Of a DNA stretch of 64,000 bases, positions 33,727 to 40,845 are shown piece after piece. Numbering within the stretch: the stretch's first letter is position 1; each line of letters begins with the position of its first letter. Made by a program: the position numbers and the translations under genes. A model generated the notes under the pieces. It saw nothing but the letters and a program-made list of their open reading frames with translations. It ran no database searches and had not been told where the DNA came from. The stretch is from Litorisediminicola beolgyonensis (lineage in GTDB: Bacteria; Pseudomonadota; Alphaproteobacteria; Rhodobacterales; Rhodobacteraceae), in NCBI RefSeq assembly GCF_042679605.1, contig NZ_JBHTMU010000018.1, forward strand, positions 1-64,000, in the 5' to 3' direction.

Positions 33727-34671
33727 TCAGACACCTGGAAGGGCGCACAGCATCTCGAAAAGCAGGTTTGCTGCTATCAACGCGGTGTTTCCGCTTGGAT
33801 CGTATTGAGGTGAGACCTCGACAAGATCTCCGCCCACGAGGTTGAGCCCGCGGGTTCCACGGATGATTTCCATGGCCTGCCAGATCGTCAGGCCGCCGAT
33901 CTCGACCGTGCCGGTGCCTGGAGCGAAGGCCGGGTCCAGGCTGTCGATGTCGAAGCTCAGGTAAACCGGGTGGTCGCCGATCCGGCGTCGGATATCGTCC
34001 ATCACCGGGCTCATGGACTTGCCCCAGCACTCTTCGGCCTGCATCACTGTCCAGCCCTTCGACCGCCCCCAGTCGAAATCGTCCGGAGAGTAGCCCGTGC
34101 CGCGCAGACCGATCTGGAACACCTTGTCGTTCTGAAGCAGCCCGTCCTCGAAGGCCCGCCGGAACGGCGTTCCATGCGCGATCTTCTCGCCGAACATGTG
34201 CTCGTTCGTATCGGAGTGCGCATCGACATGGATCAGCGCGACGGGTCCGTGCTTTCGCGCCATCGCGCGCAGCACCGGCAGGGTGAGCGTATGGTCGCCT
34301 CCAAGGGTCAACGGAATGCAATCATGCGCCAGAATGTCGATGTATGCGTTGGTGATGATCTCGAGGCTGGCCTCGAGATTGTAGGTGTTGATCGGTATGT
34401 CACCGACATCGGCCACCTGGAGCTTGTCGAAGGGCGCTGCCCGAGTCGCCATGTTGTAGGGCCGGATCATGGCCGACTCCGCACGGATCTGGCGCGGCCC
34501 GAACCGGGTTCCCGGTCGATTGGAGGCGCCGATGTCGATTGGGATGCCGACGAAGCAGGCGTCCAGTCCGCTCGCGGTGTCCTGGCTTGGCAGCCGCATC
34601 ATGGTGGCCGGGCCGCCAAATCGCGGCATCGTGTTTCCACCCAAGGGTTGATTGAACGTCAACTCCAACAT
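33727..34671 (-). CDS. agmatinase/ureohydrolase-family enzyme
   Basis: The product has 314 residues. The binuclear metal site is complete: H127 (GGDHT), D150, H152 and D154 (HVDAHSDT), D241 and D243 (FDIDSLDP). Family members cleave guanidino compounds (agmatine, guanidinobutyrate, guanidinopropionate) to an amine plus urea. The substrate loop cannot be read with confidence. In-frame starts at 34671 and 34629 are both possible. It heads the leftward set with the importer and amidase, suggesting uptake and breakdown of a guanidino or polyamine compound. Confidence 0.9.
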   Translation of the reverse strand: MLELTFNQPLGGNTMPRFGGPATMMRLPSQDTASGLDACFVGIPIDIGASNRPGTRFGPRQIRAESAMIRPYNMATRAAPFDKLQVADVGDIPINTYNLEASLEIITNAYIDILAHDCIPLTLGGDHTLTLPVLRAMARKHGPVALIHVDAHSDTNEHMFGEKIAHGTPFRRAFEDGLLQNDKVFQIGLRGTGYSPDDFDWGRSKGWTVMQAEECWGKSMSPVMDDIRRRIGDHPVYLSFDIDSLDPAFAPGTGTVEIGGLTIWQAMEIIRGTRGLNLVGGDLVEVSPQYDPSGNTALIAANLLFEMLCALPGV

Positions 34672-34939
34672 CCTTCTCAGTCACTTCGCTCGTTCAAGGT
34701 CATGCTACGGTGCAGAGGGTTTGATAAAATAGCGAACCACACCGGCATCACTTTGACTGATCTCAAGGTGAAAAACCTGACCTGCGCCGCGGCCACGGGC
34801 CAATCCCGGAAACGCATGCAGGTCCGCCCAGAGGTGCCTCCGGGTGTGGGACGAAATCTCAAACGGTTTGGCAGGAGCCGTGTTTCGGTGCCCGAAGCCC
34901 TGACATCGGCTCCTCAGGTCGCGTCGGTGCGACCCGCTG
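34672..34939. other. non-coding spacer upstream of the agmatinase-family gene
   Basis: These 268 bases hold no convincing gene. An AT-rich patch (around 34720-34735, GATAAAATAGC) could be part of the leftward promoter. No terminator-like hairpin with a T-run was recognised for the gene ending at 34940. Confidence 0.35.
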
Positions 34940-35326
34940 TCAGGACGCAAGAACGACGTGGCAGGCAGCCCAGACCAGGCCCACGTTCAGGCTTATGAAC
35001 GAGATCATGGAGATCGCGCGAAAGGCCGGATGCTCGGATGCCGTCCTCGAGAAGGCCATCGGGATGAAGGTGGCGGGATTCACCACACCGCCGAACAGCG
35101 TCGCGTAGACGGCGGGGGCGGGCAGGTCGGGTGCGGCCAATGCAACTGCCACCATCACCAGGCCCATGATGATCCAGTCGAGATGCACCTGACGCACCCG
35201 CCTCGTATCCACGATGCCGAGCTTCCGGATCAGGTCGGGATAATCGACAACGGCCAGCATCACGAAGCCCGACAAGCCGCCCAGAGCGAGAGAGATCATG
35301 CCCGCGGCTTCAAGAATCTGCGCCAT
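34940..35326 (-). CDS. small four-TM membrane protein coupled to nitrilase
   Basis: The 128-residue protein has four predicted TM helices. The second helix begins RQVHLDWIIMGLVMV; a histidine followed six residues later by Gly is reminiscent of the haem-binding His region in hydroxylaminobenzene mutase/styrene oxide isomerase proteins, which are also small four-TM proteins. That similarity is a visual impression. It lies 3 bases after the nitrilase stop, so the two are probably one operon. Function is unknown. Confidence 0.7.
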   Translation of the reverse strand: MAQILEAAGMISLALGGLSGFVMLAVVDYPDLIRKLGIVDTRRVRQVHLDWIIMGLVMVAVALAAPDLPAPAVYATLFGGVVNPATFIPMAFSRTASEHPAFRAISMISFISLNVGLVWAACHVVLAS

Positions 35327-35329
35327 CTC

Positions 35330-36319
35330 TCAGGACGCCCGTTCGCTGGAACCCGGCCGTGTCTCGGCCCCATCACTCAGATTGACCGACCGGCGCGGCG
35401 CGCGATCGACCGAGAGCTGGAAGATATCGTTTCGGGAGTAATGGCCGGCAACGTCGAGATCGTGCTTGTAGCCAACGGTTTCGCCAAGATCGAGATCCGC
35501 GATGATCAGACCGGGCTCATCAAACAGTTGCGGCTTGAGCCATTCCCCGTTCGGCCCCACGAAACCGCTTCCCCCCCGGAAGAGCACATTTGACGCGCGG
35601 CAGTTCGGGTCGAGCCCCGTGGCGTAGCCCTCAAGCAATTCCTCCGGCACGTCGTCGACGGTCAGGTAATGCGCCGCTGCGGCCACGAAACACCGGCCCT
35701 CGAAGGCGTAGTGCCGCGCGGCGAGGGCATGTGCCTCGGGCATGTCGGGCCAGAGGGCCAGGTGTATCTGTTCGTTCTGCGCATGCAGCGCCTGGCGGGC
35801 CAGAGGGTGCCAGTGCTCCCAGCAGACCAGCCCGCCAATCTCTCCGATATTCGTGGAGACCACCCTGAGGCCCGCCGCATCGCCCTGCGCCCAGATGTTG
35901 CGCTCTGTATGGGTCGGCGTGAGTTTCCTGTGAAGGTTGAGGGTTTGCCCCGTGTCACCGATCAGCAGAATGCTGTTGAACACGCTGCCGGCGCGCGCGT
36001 CCGCCCTCTCGTTGAAGCCGAGCGACACGAGGACACCGGCGGCATTGGCGGCTTCGCGAATGGGCTGCAGCTCCGTGCTGTCCTGGGTCGGGCACTGGTC
36101 CACAAAACGCCGATACCAAAGCCGCGCATTCGCGTCGTCCCACCCCGCCATCCCGAAAACCCACGATGGGTACCCTGTGAGCCAGGACTCGGGGAAAACA
36201 ACCAGTTGCGCACCCTGAGCCGCGCAGTCCTCAATATGCCCGACTGCCCGGCGAACGCCCTCGGCGAGGTCCAGGACGGCAGTGGGTTTCTGAACGATTG
36301 CGACGCGTGTGACGCTCAA
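35330..36319 (-). CDS. nitrilase
   Basis: The 329-residue protein has the catalytic triad Glu44 (FPESWLTGYPSW), Lys132 (HRKLTPTHTER) and Cys166 (VCWEHWHPLAR). The CWEH context marks true nitrilases (nitrile to carboxylate plus ammonia) rather than amidases. Length is normal. It is the first gene of a leftward pair with the four-TM protein. The substrate class is not evident. Confidence 0.93.
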   Translation of the reverse strand: MSVTRVAIVQKPTAVLDLAEGVRRAVGHIEDCAAQGAQLVVFPESWLTGYPSWVFGMAGWDDANARLWYRRFVDQCPTQDSTELQPIREAANAAGVLVSLGFNERADARAGSVFNSILLIGDTGQTLNLHRKLTPTHTERNIWAQGDAAGLRVVSTNIGEIGGLVCWEHWHPLARQALHAQNEQIHLALWPDMPEAHALAARHYAFEGRCFVAAAAHYLTVDDVPEELLEGYATGLDPNCRASNVLFRGGSGFVGPNGEWLKPQLFDEPGLIIADLDLGETVGYKHDLDVAGHYSRNDIFQLSVDRAPRRSVNLSDGAETRPGSSERAS

Positions 36320-36909
36320 TGGGACATCCCCCGAACATGTTCTTGGTCAAGATGTTCGACAGATCAGCGCTCACATCCTCGATGTGCTCGCAAAGCCGTT
36401 CGCAACATCCCTGTCGCCTCACGATCACGCAGCGAATGCATTGAGTAAATGCAAACCTACCCGATCTTGGATTGAGGTTTGTCAAAGTATTCAGTGTTTG
36501 CCGCTAAATTTGTGCCGGCGCTTGGTTTACAGGTAGGGGGCGAAGCGTCTACCGAACCAGGGACATCTCATGGCGATCCCGGCTCGATGCGTGCCGTCTT
36601 CGCGCCGACAACAACCATCCAGTCCCGGACGTTTCGGGCAAAGGACTGAGGACCGATGTCGGACCGAATGCAGTCCGGCGGACCGCGCAGGATGTGAGAT
36701 TTCGAGCGCTTCAAAAGCAGCACCATCTCCCGGACGGGCGCCTTTGCGTGCCACCAATCCTCAGTTCTACGGCGCGCTCTCAAGCTCAGTTACGTTTGGA
36801 CGGCTCCCATGCCATGATCTCCCTTGAGTTAACCGTTTTTTCTAAAATGAGTCGCCCTTCGGGGTAACGCGCTCTCGCGTACACGCAAAATCCGATAATG
36901 AGAGTTATG
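36320..36909. other. gene-poor junction between catabolic block and polysaccharide genes
   Basis: About 590 bases without an intact gene. It carries the nitrilase promoter side (36320-36480), an IS3-type transposase remnant (36568-36783), and small palindromes such as ACGCG/CGCGT around 36869-36882, plus AT-rich sequence to 36909. It is the right junction of the catabolic block. Confidence 0.5.
36568..36783 (-). pseudogene. IS3-family transposase (OrfB) remnant
   Basis: The minus-strand reading gives ILRGPPDCIRSDIGPQ then VRDWMVVVGAKTARIEPGSP, matching the IS3 integrase core around the second catalytic Asp (typically IRSDNGPEF...VGAKTAYIEPGSPWENGY). The conserved Asn after Asp is Ile here, and the frame stops right after GSP, before WENGY and the catalytic Glu. 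It is a decayed fragment of about 70 codons with no inverted ends seen. Confidence 0.75.
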
Positions 36910-38247
36910 TTATATAGAGCGCTGCCGCAGACCCAGCACGCTTCCTGCCAGAACTGCGAAGAAAAGCCCGAGATCCGGATGCGGCCGCGTCAGCAGCGCT
37001 TGTAATAGGATCGCGCCCGCGCCGCTTTGGGCCGCGCGCAGGATCACGACATCCGTCATGGGCCGTGACGGATCGGGGCTTCCGAACAGAACCGGCGCCA
37101 GTGCCTTCAGATAGAGACCGGTCCCGATGACGCCGAGACTGCCGAGACAGGCAAAGAGCCAGCCAGAACTGCGGCTCATGCCCAATCCCGTGCCCAGACC
37201 GCCTGTCTCGACGAGATTGCGCAGCGATTGCAGGGCCCAGCTCTGCCGTTCCGCGCCCGAGACCGACGCGAGCTTCTGGACCAGGAGCTGATCCGTCAGC
37301 CCCTGAAGCCACGGCACCGTGAGCCAGGCGATGACCAGAAGACCAAGCGCGCCCGGCAGACAGGCCAGAACGACCGCCTGTCCGCGCTCGACGCCCGGGC
37401 GGCCATGGCGTGCGAGGATCCAGAGGGTGACCACCGCTCCGCAGGCCCAGGCCGCGCTCGAGGTCGAGCGCAGGAGCAGCGCGCCGCAGAGAAGCGTCAG
37501 CGCTCCGGCGCCGCGGGGCGCGTGATCCGACAGCCAGAGCCGCAGCCAGAACGCGTAGAGCCCGATGGTGAAATAGGCGAAACCCGCCGGTTCGGGGAAG
37601 CCTCCGACCAGCCGTTTGACCCCGCCGACGACCTGGTTGTCGAGCATCATCGCCCGCATGCTTCGGAGCGGATCGAGAAGATGCGGCATCCCCATCGTGT
37701 GGCTCGCAAGATCGGCGCCGGCCAGCGCGGCATGCATCAGCGTCGCGGCGGCAAGCACGACGGGCGGTCCGCGCGCAGCCCCGCCCTGCCGCAGCACATG
37801 CTGCGCCAACAGGAGTGCCGAGACCGACAAGGCCAGCCGCAGGCATTGCCCGAGAGCGCCGGGCCCAGGCGCGAGCGGCACGCGCTGCCAGACCGCCGCG
37901 CCCTCCCGCTGGACCGCGACATAGACCTCGGTGCGGGCGGAAAGGAGCTCGGGCAGGATCATCGCCCCGAGCCCCGCCCAGAGAAGAAGCGCGATCAGCG
38001 CGGTTCCCGGCGCCCCCGGTGTGAGCGCCGCGCTCAATCCGGTCAGGCGCGGGTCGCGCAGGCCCCAGGCGAGCCACAGAGAGATCAGCGCGGCGTCGGC
38101 CAGCGACAACGTCCCGGTACCGCCGACCGACAGCGCCGCGGCGCTGCCGAACGGCAAGGCGACCGCCACCAACCAGAACCCGCGCCGCGGTCCGAGCCAG
38201 AGCGCAAGGACCATGATCAGGAGCGCCAGAGGTGTCGTCGGCGTCAC
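36910..38247 (-). CDS. O-antigen ligase/Wzy (ExoQ-like) polysaccharide polymerase
   Basis: The 445-residue protein has about ten to twelve TM helices. A large loop near residues 205-220 (VVGGVKRLVGGFPEPAGFAYF) and a later periplasmic segment (GTGLGMSRSSG) are the usual places of Wzy/ligase conserved residues. It probably joins repeat units of the exopolysaccharide in the periplasm. GTG start at 38247. Neighbours are sulfotransferase-like, ExoY-like and ExoP-like genes, which fits a Wzx/Wzy pathway. Confidence 0.75.
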   Translation of the reverse strand: MTPTTPLALLIMVLALWLGPRRGFWLVAVALPFGSAAALSVGGTGTLSLADAALISLWLAWGLRDPRLTGLSAALTPGAPGTALIALLLWAGLGAMILPELLSARTEVYVAVQREGAAVWQRVPLAPGPGALGQCLRLALSVSALLLAQHVLRQGGAARGPPVVLAAATLMHAALAGADLASHTMGMPHLLDPLRSMRAMMLDNQVVGGVKRLVGGFPEPAGFAYFTIGLYAFWLRLWLSDHAPRGAGALTLLCGALLLRSTSSAAWACGAVVTLWILARHGRPGVERGQAVVLACLPGALGLLVIAWLTVPWLQGLTDQLLVQKLASVSGAERQSWALQSLRNLVETGGLGTGLGMSRSSGWLFACLGSLGVIGTGLYLKALAPVLFGSPDPSRPMTDVVILRAAQSGAGAILLQALLTRPHPDLGLFFAVLAGSVLGLRQRSI

Positions 38248-38363
38248 TGCCCAGACCCCTGGCGCGGCCTATCGGCGATTTTCCGCGACCCATGTGACAA
38301 AAAATCTCGCATAGGTTGTTTCTTCGCTACCATGTCCTGCGACACACCGCTTCGAGCCCGCCG

Positions 38364-39164
38364 ATGCCCGCTTCGCTCTCCCCGGCTCAGCCCTCCCGGC
38401 TGCGCCCCCTCGCCAAGAGTGCCGCCGCGACGGTGGCGCGGCAGGTTCTGCCGCAGGCGCGCTATTCGCGCTGCATCCTCCTGCTGTCCCATATGCGCGC
38501 GACGACGACCGCGCTCGGCAATGTGCTGGGGTCGCATCCGGCGATCTCGGGCTACGGCGAAAGCCATGTGCGCCATGACTGTGCCGGGGCGCCGGCGGCT
38601 CTCGCGGTCAACCTGGCGCGACGAGGCTGTCTGTCGCTCGGAGCGCCGTACCTCTTCGACAAGGTCCTGCACGACCGGCTGGACGACGCGGTCTCGGACG
38701 ATTTCTACACGGCGCGCGCGCTCATGCTCTTGCGGGCTCCGGGACCGAGCATCGCCTCGATCCTGAAACTCGCCGCGGCGACCGGGTTGCGCGAAGGGGC
38801 TACGCCCGAGACCGCAGCGCGCTATTACGCGGCGCGCGTGACACGGCTCTGCACGCATTGGGACCGCTTCCCGCGAGAGGCGCGCATGGGCGTGAGCACG
38901 GCCGAGCTGCGCCGCGATCCCGACGCGGTTGTCGGCCGGATCGGCGCGGGGCTTTCGCTCTCGCCGCCGCTCGGCAACCATTACCGCAGCAGCGCCGCCA
39001 GCCGTCGCGCGGGCGGCGGCGATCCGTTGAAAAGCGGTCGCTTCTCGAGGATCGAGCCCGGGCAGGACGAGCCCTGCGGCGACATGACCGTTGTGCCGCC
39101 CGGTCTTGCCGCCCGCTGTCAGGCCGCCCATGACGCTCTGCTCGACCGGTTCCAGCGCGGCTGA
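38364..39164 (+). CDS. sulfotransferase-like protein
   Basis: The product has about 266 residues. The N-terminal segment CILLLSHMRATTTALGNVLGSHPAISGYGESH has the layout of the 5'-phosphosulfate-binding loop and following helix of sulfotransferases. A second PAPS-binding segment may be around LMLLRAPGPSIASILK. ATG 38364 is preferred over an upstream in-frame ATG at 38316. It lies in the polysaccharide locus, so sulfation of the polymer is a reasonable guess. Weak family match overall. Confidence 0.65.
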   Translation: MPASLSPAQPSRLRPLAKSAAATVARQVLPQARYSRCILLLSHMRATTTALGNVLGSHPAISGYGESHVRHDCAGAPAALAVNLARRGCLSLGAPYLFDKVLHDRLDDAVSDDFYTARALMLLRAPGPSIASILKLAAATGLREGATPETAARYYAARVTRLCTHWDRFPREARMGVSTAELRRDPDAVVGRIGAGLSLSPPLGNHYRSSAASRRAGGGDPLKSGRFSRIEPGQDEPCGDMTVVPPGLAARCQAAHDALLDRFQRG

Positions 39165-39169
39165 GAGGA

Positions 39170-40042
39170 TCATCGCAGATCGAGGATCCGCCCGGGCGCA
39201 GCGGTGCCGCGCAGAAGATCGACGAGGGCCCGCCTGTTGCCTCGCGCGCGCGCCACGCGGTCGATCCACGGCTCGGGGCGGAGCGCGCGCAGATGGTTCG
39301 CCAGCACAGAGCGCAGCATCAGCCGCAGCGCGAACCCGAGGGGCAGCGAGCCCTTGCGCCAGAGATAGGCCGGATTGGCAAGCTGGCTGTAGCCGAGCGC
39401 CAGCCCCCTGGTCTCGCGCCCGGATCGCAAGCCCAGATGCACGCCGCTGAACGCGTCCGTCGCGAGCTTTTCGCCGGGGACGCGGGCGGCGAAATCGACG
39501 TCCTCCTGCCATCCGTAAAGCGGCAGCGCTTCGTCGAACCGGGTCGTCCCGACCGCGTCCATGCGGAACGCCATATTGCAGCCATAGAGCCCCACCAACC
39601 GCCGCGCGAGCGCGCGGGGCCGGTTGCGCGGAGAGGCGTCACGGTCGAGGAGCGCCTCCGCTTTGGCGCGATCGAGACCACCCGAGCCGATGCCATCCGC
39701 AAGAAGGCGGCCGGTCAGACCCGACGCCTCGGGAAAGGCGCGAAACCCGCGGCGGATGCCGTCCAAAGCGTCATGCGCGGGCAGGTAATCGTCATCGAAA
39801 AAGGCCACGATCTCGACCTGCCCGCGCAGCGCGTCGAGCGCCCGGTTGCGCTGCGCCGCCAGTCCCGGAGGGCCGGTGCAGATGATAGCGTCCGGCGGCA
39901 CCAATCCCTCGGGCAAATCCGCCGGCCCGGTCACCGAGAGGACCAGCAGATCGGCCGGTGCGCTTTGAGATCGTAGGCGCATCAGCAGCGCGCCGAGCGC
40001 CTCGGGCCGACCGGCGGAGCAGATGACGAGACCGAGCCGCAT
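39170..40042 (-). CDS. family 2 glycosyltransferase
   Basis: The 290-residue GT-A enzyme shows LGLVICSAGRPEALGALLMRL at the N-terminus, the metal-binding DxD in AFFDDDYLPAHD and a later acceptor-site acidic motif GWQEDVDFAAR. No TM helices are evident. It ends 5 bases from the convergent sulfotransferase-like gene and lies 3 bases after the ExoY-like gene, so it is probably the next sugar-adding enzyme in the same operon. Confidence 0.9.
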   Translation of the reverse strand: MRLGLVICSAGRPEALGALLMRLRSQSAPADLLVLSVTGPADLPEGLVPPDAIICTGPPGLAAQRNRALDALRGQVEIVAFFDDDYLPAHDALDGIRRGFRAFPEASGLTGRLLADGIGSGGLDRAKAEALLDRDASPRNRPRALARRLVGLYGCNMAFRMDAVGTTRFDEALPLYGWQEDVDFAARVPGEKLATDAFSGVHLGLRSGRETRGLALGYSQLANPAYLWRKGSLPLGFALRLMLRSVLANHLRALRPEPWIDRVARARGNRRALVDLLRGTAAPGRILDLR

Positions 40043-40045
40043 CGC

Positions 40046-40723
40046 CTAGCACCCGGTCCGGCGCAGGACCGTGCCGATGGTGCGCCAGAGGATCACGAGA
40101 TCCCGCGCCAGCGAAAGGTCCTGGGCATATCGCGCGTCCAGCTCGACGCGCGTCCCGTAGGCCACGCGATTGCGCCCGGAGACCTGCCACGGCCCCGTGA
40201 TGCCCGGCCGAAGCGACAGATAGGCCCCGCGCGCCGACCCGTAGCGCGCCAGTTCCGGAGCGGTGATCGGGCGCGGTCCGACAAGGCTCATGTCCCCACG
40301 AAGCACGCACCAGAGCTGCGGCAGCTCGTCGAGGCCGGTCGCGCGAAGAACCCGACCGAGGCGAGTCACTCTCGGATCCCGCGCCAGTTTCATGTTCTCG
40401 TCCCAGTCGCGCGCCGCGTGCGGATCGGTGGCGCAGAGCTCTGCCAGACGGCGCTCGGCGTCGGGATGCATGCTGCGGATCTTCCAGCAGCGGAACCGCT
40501 GCCCGTCGAGACCGACGCGGTCTTGTGCGAAAAATCCAGGGCCTCCATCCGCCTTAGCTGCGAGCCAGAACAGGGCCACGAGCGGCGCAACTAGAGGCGC
40601 GAGAAGAATGGACAGCACGAGGTCAGAGAGGCGTTTGCCGCCCTGCCGGTAACTTAGAAGCGGCAGGCCGCGCGCGCGACCGGGCGCGCGAAGAACCGCG
40701 CCTGGTTCGGTGAAATGGGTCAT
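40046..40723 (-). CDS. ExoY-like undecaprenyl-phosphate sugar-1-phosphate transferase
   Basis: The 225-residue bacterial sugar transferase has one TM segment near residues 35-55, then the family core: KIRSMHPDAERRL, LDELPQLWCVLRGDMSLVGPRPI and LRPGITGPWQVSGRN. It transfers a sugar phosphate to undecaprenyl phosphate, starting repeat-unit assembly. The ATG at 40723 has GGGGGAG about 7 bases upstream. It is the first committed enzyme of this polysaccharide cluster. Confidence 0.94.
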   Translation of the reverse strand: MTHFTEPGAVLRAPGRARGLPLLSYRQGGKRLSDLVLSILLAPLVAPLVALFWLAAKADGGPGFFAQDRVGLDGQRFRCWKIRSMHPDAERRLAELCATDPHAARDWDENMKLARDPRVTRLGRVLRATGLDELPQLWCVLRGDMSLVGPRPITAPELARYGSARGAYLSLRPGITGPWQVSGRNRVAYGTRVELDARYAQDLSLARDLVILWRTIGTVLRRTGC

Positions 40724-40807
40724 GTCAGTCTCCCCCGGGATCGCATGAAGACCCGGCGCGAGCGGCACCGGGAGAGGCCGCAAAGCGCCGCCCCGGTTAG
40801 AGATAAT

Positions 40808-40820
40808 TTTATGTAAACAT
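40808..40820. promoter_or_regulatory. AT-rich ATGT-AA-ACAT motif upstream of the ExoY-like gene
   Basis: TTTATGTAAACAT lies in the 122-bp gap upstream of the ExoY-like gene, within a strongly AT-rich run (40801-40835) in otherwise GC-rich DNA. It nearly repeats the motif at 19986-19999. It may be part of the ExoY promoter or a regulator site. Confidence 0.35.
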
Positions 40821-40845
40821 TAAATATTTCTTGATTTTCGGCCCG

